Source: Longilinea arvoryzae
Lineage (GTDB): Bacteria > Chloroflexota > Anaerolineae > Anaerolineales > Anaerolineaceae
Length of the DNA stretch: 64,000 bases
Assembly: GCF_001050235.1 (NCBI RefSeq)
Contig: NZ_DF967972.1
Span: 1 to 64,000 of the forward strand
Reading direction: 5' to 3'
The notes under the pieces are model-generated. The model worked only from the letters and a program-made list of their open reading frames with translations. It did not search any database and was not told the origin of the DNA. The translations under genes and the position numbers were made by a program. Shown piece by piece: positions 28,235-37,729 of the stretch. Position 1 is the first letter of the stretch. Every line of letters starts with the position of its first letter.

Positions 28235-29155
28235 ATGTCGATTGCTGATATTCGTTATATCTGGATGGATGGTAAGCTGGTCGAACCGCAAAACGCCACC
28301 GTGCCTTTTCTGAGCACGGCGCTGCATTACGGGTTATCCGTGTTCGAAGGGATTCGTTGTTACGACACCGCCCGCGGGCCGGCGGTCTTTCGCCTGCGCG
28401 AGCATATTCACCGCCTGTTCGATTCGGCGAAGGTACTCGGCTTTCGCGACATACCCTACAGCGAATCCGAGCTTTGCGAGGCCGTCAAAGAAACCGTGCG
28501 CGCCAACCAGATGCGTTACGGTTACATTCGACCGCTCATATATCACGACTCACCGGATTTTTCCTTCAACCTCGGCGGCGGTTCCGCCCACGTGGGCATT
28601 GCGGCCTGGCCGTGGGGCGCCTATCTGGGCGAAGAAGCCGCCGAAAAGGGCGTGCGCGCCAATGTCTCTTCCTTCCTCCATCATCACGTCAACGTTACTA
28701 TGACCAAGGCCAAGATCGGTGGAAATTATGTCAGCAGCGCCCTGGCGAAGACGGAATCGATCCGCCTGGGCTTCGATGAGGCCATCATGCTCGACCCGCA
28801 GGGTTACGTGGCCGAGTGCAGCGGCGAGAATCTGTTCCTGGTCCGCGGAAAACGCATCCTCACCCCGCACAGCGCATCCATTCTCGAAGGCATCACGCGC
28901 GATACCATTCTCACGTTATGCAGCGACCTGGGCTACACGGTCGTCGAGGAGCCCGTCAGCCGGGACCAGCTCTACATTGCCGATGAGGTATTCTTCAGCG
29001 GCACGGCCGCCGAACTGGTGGCCGTTACCGAAATCGACTTTCGAACCATCGGCAGTGGGCGCATGGGAACGGTGACACGCCAGATTCAACAATCCTTCGG
29101 CGCCGTGGTGCGCGGCGAGCACCCGCTTTCAGAAGGTTGGCTGGCCTACCTCTAG
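28235..29155 (+). CDS. ilvE: Branched-chain amino acid aminotransferase
   Basis: The 306-residue PLP enzyme catalyses the last step of leucine, isoleucine and valine synthesis, or the first of their breakdown, with 2-oxoglutarate/glutamate. It has the fold-IV aminotransferase signatures: HYGLSVFEGIRCY (about 31-43), the PLP lysine K160 in TKAKIGGNY, E174, and YVAECSGENLFLV with TPHSASILEGITRD. Length and motifs match IlvE rather than D-amino acid or lyase branches. The ribosome-binding site GGAGGAG is four bases before the ATG. It is a plus-strand gene between two minus-strand transporter operons, with its own promoter and attenuator, so it is likely regulated by leucine or isoleucine supply. 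Confidence 0.93.
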   Translation: MSIADIRYIWMDGKLVEPQNATVPFLSTALHYGLSVFEGIRCYDTARGPAVFRLREHIHRLFDSAKVLGFRDIPYSESELCEAVKETVRANQMRYGYIRPLIYHDSPDFSFNLGGGSAHVGIAAWPWGAYLGEEAAEKGVRANVSSFLHHHVNVTMTKAKIGGNYVSSALAKTESIRLGFDEAIMLDPQGYVAECSGENLFLVRGKRILTPHSASILEGITRDTILTLCSDLGYTVVEEPVSRDQLYIADEVFFSGTAAELVAVTEIDFRTIGSGRMGTVTRQIQQSFGAVVRGEHPLSEGWLAYL

Positions 29156-29247
29156 GCCCGACTCACGCCAAAAGCATTCGTCCGGTCATCAATCTTCCCA
29201 TTGATTCCGGTTTTCCGAGTCAACAAAGCAGCGTTATCTGGACAAAA

Positions 29248-29282
29248 AAATCTCCTTGCCGGGATGACCGGCAAGGAGATTT
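29248..29282. terminator. Bidirectional terminator between ilvE and the second Opp operon
   Basis: A perfect 15-bp stem (29248-29262 with 29268-29282), 5-base loop. On the minus strand it is followed by a run of seven T, and it lies 28 bases after the last Opp permease stop. It also serves the convergent ilvE transcript. Confidence 0.88.
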
Positions 29283-29310
29283 GCCTCGTTGAGTGAAATG
29301 CAGATCGGGG

Positions 29311-30351
29311 TTACGACTTGCCGCGCATTCTCGGATCGAGCACGTCGCGGACGGCATCGCCGACCAGGTTCCAGCCCATGACAAAGAACATCAAGATCAG
29401 GCCGGGCCACACGACGATGTACCAATAGTGCTGCAGGCTGGTGATCCAGTTGCGGGCAAAGCTGAGCAACTGGCCCCAATCCGCGTAACCGAGCGGGCTG
29501 CCGATGCCCAGGAAGGATAGGGCAGCAAAGTTGAGCACCACATCGCCGATGCCGAGTGAGGCCAACACCATGACCGGGAAAATGGCGTTCGGCAGAATGT
29601 GGCGGAAGAGGATGCGGCCGTCCTTGACACCCACCACCCGCGCGGCCAGGACGAAATCGCGTTCCTTGATGGAGAGGATATCACCGCGGATGACGCGGGC
29701 ATAGGTCATCCATCCGAACGCTGTAATGGCCACGATTGGCGGGAACAGGGTCTTTCCCAGGATTGGCGTCAACACAGCCGACAGGATCAATGCCGCCAGA
29801 ATATACGGCAGCGTCATGAAGATATCGACAATGCGCATGAGGACATTATCAATGATGCCTCCGTAATAGGCCGAAAGGGACCCGATGATCACGCCGATCA
29901 AGAAAGTGGCGACAACCACAACAAAGCCGGTTTTAAAGGCCGTGCGCGTGCCCCAGATGAGCCCGTAGAAAATATCGTACTGGCCCTGGGCGGTGCCCAG
30001 CAAATGCACCCACTTGGTCTTGCCCGTCAGCGGCGTGTACCAGAATGGGATATCCGGCGCGTTCTTTTTCCATTCGGAGCCCATTGGTTTCGGTTCATTG
30101 CTGAAGCCGTCGCGAGGGATCTTGTACGGATCCTTGGTGACGGGCGGGCAAATGATCGGAGCCGCCAGGGCGATGATGATGAACAGGATGATCAGGATGA
30201 ACCCAATCACCGAGGCCGGCGTCTTTACCAATCCACGGATAATCCGGTAGTTTTCAGGACCCAGGAAACGTTCAAGGCGTCCGATCTTGCGAACCGGCAG
30301 CGCATCGCGCAGCAGGCTGTTATCACCCACAGGTGGATTTGCTACAGTCAT
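29311..30351 (-). CDS. ABC permease (OppC-like), system 2
   Basis: The 346-residue permease has an N-terminal cytosolic part (LGPENYRIIRGLVKTPASVIGF), a first helix (about 46-70), an outside segment, and the BPD_transp_1 core with five helices. The EAA loop reads KERDFVLAARVVGVKDGRIL. It ends GDAVRDVLDPRMRGK, typical of OppC/DppC. It starts ten bases after the OppB-like stop and is the last gene of its operon, followed by a strong terminator. Confidence 0.93.
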   Translation of the reverse strand: MTVANPPVGDNSLLRDALPVRKIGRLERFLGPENYRIIRGLVKTPASVIGFILIILFIIIALAAPIICPPVTKDPYKIPRDGFSNEPKPMGSEWKKNAPDIPFWYTPLTGKTKWVHLLGTAQGQYDIFYGLIWGTRTAFKTGFVVVVATFLIGVIIGSLSAYYGGIIDNVLMRIVDIFMTLPYILAALILSAVLTPILGKTLFPPIVAITAFGWMTYARVIRGDILSIKERDFVLAARVVGVKDGRILFRHILPNAIFPVMVLASLGIGDVVLNFAALSFLGIGSPLGYADWGQLLSFARNWITSLQHYWYIVVWPGLILMFFVMGWNLVGDAVRDVLDPRMRGKS

Positions 30352-30361
30352 GGAGTTCTCC

Positions 30362-31426
30362 TTAAGCTAAACGCACGCGCGGATCGATGACGCCGTAAAG
30401 GATATCGACGACCAGGTTGGCTACGATCAGGATCAGACCGTTGAAGACCGCGAAGCCCAGAACGGTGACGACATCCAGGTTTTGAGCCGCATTTGCCGCC
30501 GCCTGGCCAATGCCAGGGTAATTGAACACGGTTTCGGTGATGACGACGCCGCCCAGCAGACCCACCACCTGGCCGCCGGCCAGGGTGACGATGGGGATCA
30601 TGGCGTTCGGGCGGGCATGCTTGTTGATGACATCCTTCTCAGCCAGGCCCTTGGCGCGAGCCGTTACCACATAATCCTGGCGCAGGGTTTCCAGCATGGA
30701 GGAGCGGGTGACACGCACGAAGGTCGCCCAGTTGATATAGGACAGGGTGAGGATCGGCAGGATCATGTGCCGCAGCGCATCCCAGAAGATGTCCAAACGG
30801 CCGTTGAGCAGGGCGTCGATGGTCAATAGATGCGTATAAGAATGGAATTGGCCAGCAAACATCAATTGAGAGACCCAATCCGACATCTTGCCCGGTGGGA
30901 ACCAACCCAAGTTGGCATAGAAGATCATCAACACCAGCAGGCCAAATACGAAGGTCGGGAAGGAGGTTCCGACGATACTAAAGATGCGGGCCGCCTGGTC
31001 GGCAATCCCATTCTGATGAACGGCGGCCTGGACGCCCATCCAGATACCCACGGAGAGCATCGGGAAAACCGTCCACAGGGCAAGGTCCAGTGTATTCGGG
31101 AAACGGTTTTTGATCAGATCGATCACATCCTGCGAAGCGGTACGGGAATAACCGAAATCGCCAAAGAGGATACCGCCCTTGCGTTGGCCGGTGACTACAT
31201 CCTTATGTCCCACCAACCAGCGCCAATACTGCTCGTAGAGCGGTTTATCCAGGCCATATTTGGTGATGATCCCCTGGATTTGTTTATCGCTCTTCGGAAA
31301 ATCCCGCACATAGAGAGCCGAACGCTCCACAGGTCCCAGGAATTGGATCATCGCAAAAATAATGACGGTGACGCCAAACAGCAGGACGGGGATGAGCAGA
31401 AGACGGCGGATAATATAATTGGTCAT
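30362..31426 (-). CDS. ABC permease (OppB-like), system 2
   Basis: The 354-residue permease begins MTNYIIRRLLLIPVLLFGVT, the usual OppB/DppB start, and has six membrane helices. The EAA loop is TLRQDYVVTARAKGLAEKD. The C-terminus DILYGVIDPRVRLA is typical. It is separated from the binding protein gene by about 140 bases that contain a strong hairpin, and from the next permease by ten bases. Together with that permease it should form the import channel of system 2. Confidence 0.94.
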   Translation of the reverse strand: MTNYIIRRLLLIPVLLFGVTVIIFAMIQFLGPVERSALYVRDFPKSDKQIQGIITKYGLDKPLYEQYWRWLVGHKDVVTGQRKGGILFGDFGYSRTASQDVIDLIKNRFPNTLDLALWTVFPMLSVGIWMGVQAAVHQNGIADQAARIFSIVGTSFPTFVFGLLVLMIFYANLGWFPPGKMSDWVSQLMFAGQFHSYTHLLTIDALLNGRLDIFWDALRHMILPILTLSYINWATFVRVTRSSMLETLRQDYVVTARAKGLAEKDVINKHARPNAMIPIVTLAGGQVVGLLGGVVITETVFNYPGIGQAAANAAQNLDVVTVLGFAVFNGLILIVANLVVDILYGVIDPRVRLA

Positions 31427-31512
31427 CGAATCACCTCAACAAGGATTTTGCCGTTCGGAATGGATTGAAATCCTTTTTCAGTCCATTCCAAGATGCAAAA
31501 TGCGGGGGGAGG

Positions 31513-31543
31513 AGCATGCGGGGAGGGTTGCTCCCCGCATGCT
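31513..31543 (-). promoter_or_regulatory. Intercistronic hairpin between binding protein and permease genes, system 2
   Basis: AGCATGCGGGGAG (31513-31525) pairs perfectly with CTCCCCGCATGCT (31531-31543) around GGTTG. No U-run follows on the minus strand. The position matches the hairpin in system 1, so it probably stabilises the binding protein message and lowers permease expression. Confidence 0.75.
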
Positions 31544-31570
31544 GTCATTCAAATCGTTACGATCTCAGTT

Positions 31571-33640
31571 CTACTCAATATTGAAATTGAATAGAATGAC
31601 ATCCTGCTGCAGGCCAGGTTGGCCAATGTGCAGACGGAACGGATGCTGGGCCATATCCCAGGTCGGTTTTTCGCCGTCTTTGCAGGGCGTGAAGGCTTCG
31701 ACACCCAACTTGCTGGAGTCGTAAGCGCAGACCGTTTGATCGGGACCGTAGCTGAGGGTTGTGGGATCATAGACCTGCATCACACCCACCATCGGGTCGA
31801 CCTGCGGCCGGTTCTCGACAGGGACGTAGATGATATCGGCATCGCCAGCCTGGAACATTGCGAAGCGGGTACCGAATTCAGGGATGATCTTGATGCTGAC
31901 GGTGTTAACCTTGGCGGGATCGCCCCAGTAACCATCGAACTTGGTCAGAACAGTTTCCTGGCCAGGAGTCCAGTGATCCAGCTTGAAGGGGCCGGTGCCG
32001 TTGGCGATCGCGGAGAAGGGATCGTCAGCGGAGGTCATGCCGTAGAAGTTCTGCCAGGTGTCGCAAGTGCCGTCCCAGCCGCCCTTCTCCATGACCCATT
32101 CCTTGTCCATGATGGAACCCCAGCCATTCGCGAGGGTCGCCAGGAAGGGGCCCCAGGCCTGAGCCAGGGTCATGGTCACGGTGCCGGCAGCGTCATCGGC
32201 AACGATGGCCTTCTGGACGGTTTCGCAGGCAGCCTTGAGTTTGGCAGGATCGTTCTTCATCAAGGTTTCGCGGTCGTCAGCGGAAGCGCCGCCGTCCACG
32301 ATCATGGTGATGTCGTCGTTGCCAATGCCCAGGAAGGGTTCAGCCAGCAGCAACTGCGGGGAGGAATAACCGCCCTGCAGCAGACCGCGCTGTAAAGTGT
32401 AAGCAACATCCGACGGGGTCAGATCGCCGCCTTCATGGAACTTCACACCCTGGCGAATCTTGAAGGTCCAGACCTTGCCATCATCCGAGGTTGTCCAGGA
32501 TTCGGCCAGTTGGGGCACGAATTCGCTCGGTTTGGCGCCATCATAGAACACAAGGCCTTCGTAGACGTTCTGGATGATTTCGCCGCTGGCGGTATCGTAA
32601 GCCAGAGCGGGATCCAGGGTGTCGGTGTCACCGGAGGTGGCCATGACGATGGAGGTCGGATCCTTGGCGGCATCGGTCTTCGAGATCGTCTTGTAGTAGA
32701 CGTTCGAGAAGATCGGGTTCATGACGCGGCCTTCGACCCAGGTCTGTTCGTACGCGTGCTGGGTAACCAGTACCAACGGGATACCCGGGACATCATCGTA
32801 GTACAACTGGTTCAATTGTTTGTAGACTTCGGTGCGCTGAGCCGGATCGGTCAGGCCCACACCCTTGATCAGCAGGTCTTTGAAGGCAGCCTTCATGTCA
32901 TCGGGCATGTTCTGGCGGGCGCCATAAGTGCCGACGGTGTAGGGCTGATACCAGTTATGCGGGTCGTGGATATCTTCCAACCAACCAGCGGTCATGATCG
33001 GGATCTTGTGCGCGCGCTGGGCAGCCAGGTAAGCAGGCCAGGGCAGGCCAAGGATTTCGACGACGAATTTTTCATTGACCGCGGCGAGGTTGGCCTGAAG
33101 GATTTCGGCCATAACCTGGCGAGTGGTGTTGCCCGTGTTGTAGAGCATCTGAACACGGAAACCCATGTCCCAGACATCACCGGTGTCATCACCAGCCGCA
33201 ACGCCGTTCTTATTGACGTCGGCCAGTTTGAATTCCTCGGCGCATTTATCCAGATCCAGCGTATAGTGCGGGGCTTCGGTGTCATAGCCGGGCATGCCGG
33301 GCAGAGGCAGCGTGAAGGACTGCACAGCTTCGCCTTTGTACACATCATTGATGACGGTATCCCAGTCAAAGCAGTAGGCAAACGCCTTGCGGATGTGAAC
33401 ATCCTGGAAGAAATCAGCGGGGATGCCATTGCCATCCAGCTTGTTCGAGCCCATGTAGGGGTTCAGAGATACTTCGGCGGGGGCAGCTTCGGTCGCCGCA
33501 GGAGCAGCTTCGGTCGCCGCGGGGGCAGCCTCGGTCGCCGCGGGGGCAACGACGGTGGCGGTGGGTGTTGCGGTGGCGCAGGCGGTGAGGACCATGCTCA
33601 GGACCATCAATACGCCCAACACATTCATTAACTTACGCAT
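31571..33640 (-). CDS. Circularly permuted family-5 solute-binding lipoprotein, system 2
   Basis: This 689-residue lipoprotein has a signal with lipobox (VLTAC, C21) and a linker with three ATEAAPA repeats. The mature fold starts with NPYMGSNKLDGNGIPADFF and DVHIRKAFAYCFDWDTV (about 60-97), which normally occur two thirds of the way through the family, and continues to what is normally the C-terminus (YYKTISK, about 315-321). Then DPTSIVMATSGDTDTLDPAL, the normal mature N-terminus, begins at about 327, followed by ESWTTSDDGKVWTFKIRQGV, GTGPFKLDHW and YWGDPAKVN. The protein ends DVILFNFNIE, the strand that usually leads into NPYxGS. All parts are present once, so this is permutation and not loss. 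GGAGGAG precedes the ATG. Confidence 0.88.
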   Translation of the reverse strand: MRKLMNVLGVLMVLSMVLTACATATPTATVVAPAATEAAPAATEAAPAATEAAPAEVSLNPYMGSNKLDGNGIPADFFQDVHIRKAFAYCFDWDTVINDVYKGEAVQSFTLPLPGMPGYDTEAPHYTLDLDKCAEEFKLADVNKNGVAAGDDTGDVWDMGFRVQMLYNTGNTTRQVMAEILQANLAAVNEKFVVEILGLPWPAYLAAQRAHKIPIMTAGWLEDIHDPHNWYQPYTVGTYGARQNMPDDMKAAFKDLLIKGVGLTDPAQRTEVYKQLNQLYYDDVPGIPLVLVTQHAYEQTWVEGRVMNPIFSNVYYKTISKTDAAKDPTSIVMATSGDTDTLDPALAYDTASGEIIQNVYEGLVFYDGAKPSEFVPQLAESWTTSDDGKVWTFKIRQGVKFHEGGDLTPSDVAYTLQRGLLQGGYSSPQLLLAEPFLGIGNDDITMIVDGGASADDRETLMKNDPAKLKAACETVQKAIVADDAAGTVTMTLAQAWGPFLATLANGWGSIMDKEWVMEKGGWDGTCDTWQNFYGMTSADDPFSAIANGTGPFKLDHWTPGQETVLTKFDGYWGDPAKVNTVSIKIIPEFGTRFAMFQAGDADIIYVPVENRPQVDPMVGVMQVYDPTTLSYGPDQTVCAYDSSKLGVEAFTPCKDGEKPTWDMAQHPFRLHIGQPGLQQDVILFNFNIE

Positions 33641-33749
33641 TGTTTCTCCTCCTTGAAAGAGATGTGTAGTGAAACAAATTGGGATTGGGATGGGAGACTA
33701 ATCATTTACGGTATCGAAAATGCATCACCTCCTTATCTCGCGAAAGATG

Positions 33750-34727
33750 CTAGATTTTTAGGCAAGCTGCGAAATGGCCCGGTTTGATCTCGCGGAACTC
33801 AGGCTTCACTTCGGCGCAATGCGCATCCGCAATGGGACAGCGCGTGCGGAAACGGCAGCCAGAGGGCGGGTTCACCGGGGAAGGCACGTCGCCTTCCAAT
33901 ACTTTTCGGTGGTGTGTTTCGCTGTAAACGGGATCGGCCACCGGAATAGCTGAAAGCAGAGCCTGGGTATAGGGATGCAGTGGATTGCGATACAGTTCGT
34001 TGCGATCGGTAAGTTCGACGATGATACCCAGGTACATTACAGCCACGCGGTCGCTGATATGCCGGACCATCGAGAGATCATGGGCGATGAATAAATAGGT
34101 CAGCCCGAATTCCCGCTGCAGGTCTTCCAGTAGATTGACGACCTGGGCCTGGATGGAAACATCCAGCGCGGAAATGGGTTCATCGCACACGATAAAGGAC
34201 GGATTCATGGCCAGCGCGCGGGCAATTCCAATGCGCTGGCGTTGGCCGCCCGAGAATTCGTGCGGATAACGTTGGCCGTAATCCGGATTGAGACGCACCA
34301 GCTTGAGCAGATGCGCCACCCGTTCGTCGATCTCCTTGCCGCTGGCGGCGCCAAATGCCATCAGCGGTTCGCCGATAATGTCGCGCACAGTCATACGCGG
34401 GTTCAGGCTGGCGTAGGGATCCTGGAAGATCATCTGCATTTCGCGGCGCATCTGGCGCATGGGCTCTGGATGAAGTTTGGTCAGATCCGTATCTTTGAAA
34501 TAGACCTTGCCAGAAGTGGGTTTGTAGAGTTGCAAAATGGTGCGGCCCGTGGTCGATTTTCCACACCCGGATTCACCAACCAGACCCAGCGTTTCGCCTT
34601 TCTTTACCTGGAAAGAAATGCCATCCACCGCATGCACGGCGCCCACCTGCCGGCGGATCACGCCGCGGTAGATCGGGAAATGCATCACCAGGTTGTCAAC
34701 GGTTACTATGGTTTCTGAATTGGTCAT
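33750..34727 (-). CDS. Oligopeptide-type ABC transporter ATPase (OppF-like), system 2
   Basis: The 325-residue ATPase has Walker A (GESGCGKST), signature ([10 protein letters not shown]), Walker B (FIVCDEP) and the AHD switch. The oligo_HPY end contains [15 protein letters not shown]. The short N-terminal [20 protein letters not shown] is typical of OppF. It overlaps the OppD-like gene by four bases (ATGA), so translation is coupled. About 110 bases separate it from the binding protein gene; that gap holds an unusually strong ribosome-binding-site-like sequence with no evident gene. Confidence 0.95.
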   Translation of the reverse strand: MTNSETIVTVDNLVMHFPIYRGVIRRQVGAVHAVDGISFQVKKGETLGLVGESGCGKSTTGRTILQLYKPTSGKVYFKDTDLTKLHPEPMRQMRREMQMIFQDPYASLNPRMTVRDIIGEPLMAFGAASGKEIDERVAHLLKLVRLNPDYGQRYPHEFSGGQRQRIGIARALAMNPSFIVCDEPISALDVSIQAQVVNLLEDLQREFGLTYLFIAHDLSMVRHISDRVAVMYLGIIVELTDRNELYRNPLHPYTQALLSAIPVADPVYSETHHRKVLEGDVPSPVNPPSGCRFRTRCPIADAHCAEVKPEFREIKPGHFAACLKI

Positions 34728-35716
34728 GCGTGCTTACTCCCATTCGAGGTATCAACCCAACAAGCGACACGATGATTGGCGCCAATTTCTTCGAGTTTCG
34801 GATTTTCAATCCAACATCGTTCGGTCACCCATGCACAGCGTGGAGCGAATGGGCAGGAAGTGGGTTTTTGATAGAGCACCGGAGGCATGCCCTCGATCGA
34901 GAACAAGCGGGTTCGGGCTTCTTCGTGAATCTTCGGCAGGCTTCCCAGCAAGCCCAACGTGTACGGGTGGCGGGGTTTAGCGTAGAGTTCCTTGATTTCA
35001 GCCTCTTCGATGATGAATCCACCGTACATGACCATCACGCGTTGCGCCAATCCGGCGACAACGCCCAGGTCGTGCGTGATCCAGATGATCGCCATGCCCA
35101 GTTCCTGGCGCAGGCGAACCACGAGATCGACGATTTGAGCCTGAATGGTGACATCCAGGGCGGTGGTGGGTTCATCGGCAATCAAGATTTGCGGATTGCA
35201 GGATAGCGCCATGGCAATCATGACACGCTGGCGCATACCGCCAGAATATTGATGCGGGTAATCCTTCAAGCGTTCTTCGGCCCGCGGAATGCCGACCAGG
35301 CCGAGCAGTTCGATGGACCGCTTGCGCGCTTGCTCGCGGGTCATATTCAGATGCAGCATCAGGGGTTCGGCGAGTTGCTGGCCGATGGTCAAAACCGGAT
35401 TCAAGGAGGTCATTGGATCCTGGAAGACCATGCTGATTTGACCGCCCCGGACGGCGCGAATTTCCTCGGGATTCAATTTGAGCAAGTCCTTACCGTGAAA
35501 AATCGCCTTTCCCGCAACCGTCTTACCGGGTGGGGATTGAATCAGCCGCAAAACGGACAGCATTGTTACGCTTTTTCCGCACCCGCTCTCTCCGACCACG
35601 CCCAGTGTTTCCCCTTCAGCCAAATCAAAGGAGACGCCATTTACGGCATGTACGATGCCTTCAGGTGTTTTAAATTGTGTCTCGAGGTCTTGTACGCTTA
35701 ACAGATGATCAACCAT
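34724..35716 (-). CDS. Oligopeptide-type ABC transporter ATPase (OppD-like), system 2
   Basis: The 330-residue ATPase has Walker A (GESGCGKSV), signature (YSGGMRQRV), Walker B (ILIADEP) and the THD switch, plus the oligo_HPY extension with [14 protein letters not shown]. It is the first gene of the second Opp operon in the order ATPase D, ATPase F, binding protein, permease B, permease C. This differs from system 1, where the binding protein comes first and the ATPases last. The 186-base region upstream is AT-rich with several TATAAT-like hexamers, so a promoter is likely there, but I cannot choose one. Confidence 0.95.
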   Translation of the reverse strand: MVDHLLSVQDLETQFKTPEGIVHAVNGVSFDLAEGETLGVVGESGCGKSVTMLSVLRLIQSPPGKTVAGKAIFHGKDLLKLNPEEIRAVRGGQISMVFQDPMTSLNPVLTIGQQLAEPLMLHLNMTREQARKRSIELLGLVGIPRAEERLKDYPHQYSGGMRQRVMIAMALSCNPQILIADEPTTALDVTIQAQIVDLVVRLRQELGMAIIWITHDLGVVAGLAQRVMVMYGGFIIEEAEIKELYAKPRHPYTLGLLGSLPKIHEEARTRLFSIEGMPPVLYQKPTSCPFAPRCAWVTERCWIENPKLEEIGANHRVACWVDTSNGSKHA

Positions 35717-35902
35717 CTACACATCCTCAGTGATTAGGTATCGGGATATTTAAATTTGCAAAAGGGGGAAGATCGAGCATTCGTTCCTATAGTTTACAAT
35801 TAAAAATTATAGGAGAATATTGATTATACTCTAAATTTTCTGAATAATCGTCAGATATTTGTCATGAATGATCGCATTAATAAGAGAAGAGGAACGCCCA
35901 CT

Positions 35903-36754
35903 TCAACGAAAAGCATATCGGGACGGTTCCATTTTTATGCCGTTGTACTTGCACATCGTGGGTTGGTTGTAGATGACCGAGCAGCGCGCCCACTTTCCAT
36001 TGAAATCAATCAGAATATCCACCTGGCCCAGGGTCCGGTCGAAGGCAATCAAGGTCAATGTTCGCGGCCGGGTAATCAATCCATCCAGGTTCTTTACAAC
36101 CGTGAGGCGTTTTTGCCGGGCGAGAATCGGCGATATTTCTTTGCCTTGATTATCGGCCGCGTACTGAATCAGGTTATCCATGATCTGGACCGGCTCTCGA
36201 AAGAGGCGGTTCAATAGATCGTCGGCCGAATTTCCAGCGATCGTAAACAGTGCCAGGCTGATCAAAAGCGGCGTGATGAGCGAGAGCGTTCCAGTGGTCA
36301 ACATTGCCTGATCGAGCAGGTGAATTTCCATCAAGCCGCACACCAGGCACATGAAACCGATCACGATCAACCCGATGATCTTGAATTGGATTTCGTTATC
36401 GATCGGCGGGAAATAGATCAGATCCGTTATCTTTGGCGTAAAGAATCTCAAAAAAGCCGGCGTAAACTTTAGGGGTAACCACATGACCAACCAGACAAAC
36501 AGACAGGCCAGCAGCGCCCACAACAATAAAGCCACCCAGATCCGTTCGATGCGGATGGTCAACCAGCCCACCAGAGCACCCGCCATCACGCAAATCAACA
36601 GGCCGGGTACGAATTTCAGCAGCGGAAAGGTTGCATGAGCCTGCATCAGCAAAAAAGCATCCACCCCCCAGGCAGTCATCGAAAAAGCCAACCCTGCCAC
36701 AATGCCAAAAAGCAGGCCCATTCTCTGTTTCCTGGATGAAAACTGTGCGTTCAT
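35903..36754 (-). CDS. Membrane protein of unknown function, paralogue A
   Basis: The 283-residue protein has about six hydrophobic helices (residues 13-35, 45-65, 72-95, 127-145, 155-175 and a shorter one) followed by a soluble C-terminal part of about 100 residues (SADDLLNRLFREPVQIMDNLIQYAADNQGK...). It is clearly a paralogue of the gene at 37730-38551: shared GLLFGIxAGLAFS, LxCGLxEIHLxDQAM, TPLLISLALF and the C-terminal NQPTMC with a second cysteine before it. I do not recognise the family. The conserved C-terminal cysteine pair might form a disulfide. The ribosome-binding site GGAGAGGAG precedes the ATG. Confidence 0.7.
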   Translation of the reverse strand: MNAQFSSRKQRMGLLFGIVAGLAFSMTAWGVDAFLLMQAHATFPLLKFVPGLLICVMAGALVGWLTIRIERIWVALLLWALLACLFVWLVMWLPLKFTPAFLRFFTPKITDLIYFPPIDNEIQFKIIGLIVIGFMCLVCGLMEIHLLDQAMLTTGTLSLITPLLISLALFTIAGNSADDLLNRLFREPVQIMDNLIQYAADNQGKEISPILARQKRLTVVKNLDGLITRPRTLTLIAFDRTLGQVDILIDFNGKWARCSVIYNQPTMCKYNGIKMEPSRYAFR

Positions 36755-36914
36755 GAACCTTTCTCCTCTCCGGAGAGGTCGCCCGGCTACTGATAATCCA
36801 TCCCGGCTATGAAGGTTTTGTGAATTCGGGGAATGTCAATTTCAATATATCACAAATCCGACACTCTGAAAGTCCTGTTTTTCAAAGAAGATCGATTATA
36901 TCCGATCTTGCTTT

Positions 36915-36944
36915 TTTACAAAAATTCTCGATGCGGATTAAAAT
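36915..36944 (+). promoter_or_regulatory. Promoter of the serine hydrolase gene
   Basis: TTTACA (36915-36920) and TAAAAT (36939-36944) with an 18-base spacer. Transcription would start near 36951, leaving a very short leader that just holds the GGAG site. Confidence 0.5.
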
Positions 36945-36965
36945 CACCCTTATCTGGAGATGAGC

Positions 36966-37715
36966 ATGCAAACGACGATCGATTCTTGTGAGATGCTTTT
37001 GAAACCACTGGCCTGCCGGTATGCCTTTTACTTTGAAGCAGCCGGGCACAATCCGGTGCAGGCAGCCAATTGCCAGCGTTTTCGGTCCGCTTCCATCATC
37101 AAAGTCCCCATTCTGCTGGCCTGGGCCTGGCTGGAACGGGCCGGTGAAGTCGATCAGGGTGAAATTTGCGATCTGGACGCCGAACCACCGGTGCGCGGAT
37201 CGGGTTTTGCGTGGCGAATGCAGGCCCGTCGCCTGCCCTACCATGACGTGCTGTTAATGATGATCGCCACCAGCGACAATCTGTGCACGAATCTGGTCAT
37301 CCGGCGGATCGGGATGAAACGATTGCAGGCGATCATCCACGACGCGTTGGACCTGCCCGGCGCAGAACTGCAGCGCAGGCTGATGGATTACGAGGCGCGC
37401 GCAAAAGGATTGGATAATTTTGTCAGCCCCGCGGCGTTGATTCGCTGCTTTGAACTGGTGGATGGCTTGCCGGCCGAACAGAAAACCTGGGTGGATGCGA
37501 TGCTGGTCTGCAACCAGGACGCGGCCCTGTTGGCGCGCGACCATCCGCGCGACACGCTCGACTTCTATCACAAAACCGGTTCGATGGACGGCGTGTTGAA
37601 CGATTGGGGTTACACGCGCGACAGGCGCATCTTCCTGCTTACGGAAGGTTTTTCCGCCGAGCTGCCCGTTTTCGAGGTCTTCGGCCGGCTCGGCCGGCTG
37701 CTGTTGGAAGGGTAA
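36966..37715 (+). CDS. Class A beta-lactamase-like serine hydrolase, cytosolic
   Basis: The 249-residue protein has the three active-site motifs of the serine penicillin-recognising fold: SIIK (S43-K46, in RSASIIKVP), SDN (103-105) and KTG (203-205). RLMDYEARAKGLDN stands where the class A omega loop lies, but the usual ExxLN is not clear, so beta-lactam hydrolysis is doubtful. There is no signal peptide, which argues for a role on cytosolic peptides or muropeptides. I chose the second ATG because GGAG is six bases before it; the upstream ATG touches that site. It lies between two paralogous membrane protein genes on the opposite strand. Confidence 0.82.
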   Translation: MQTTIDSCEMLLKPLACRYAFYFEAAGHNPVQAANCQRFRSASIIKVPILLAWAWLERAGEVDQGEICDLDAEPPVRGSGFAWRMQARRLPYHDVLLMMIATSDNLCTNLVIRRIGMKRLQAIIHDALDLPGAELQRRLMDYEARAKGLDNFVSPAALIRCFELVDGLPAEQKTWVDAMLVCNQDAALLARDHPRDTLDFYHKTGSMDGVLNDWGYTRDRRIFLLTEGFSAELPVFEVFGRLGRLLLEG

Positions 37716-37729
37716 GGCCGGGATTCGAA

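Noticed and set aside
33722-33736. CACCTCCTTA on the plus strand as a 16S rRNA 3' end fragment
   Set aside because: The similarity is limited to about 11 bases and nothing upstream resembles rRNA; it is better read as a ribosome-binding-site-like sequence on the other strand.
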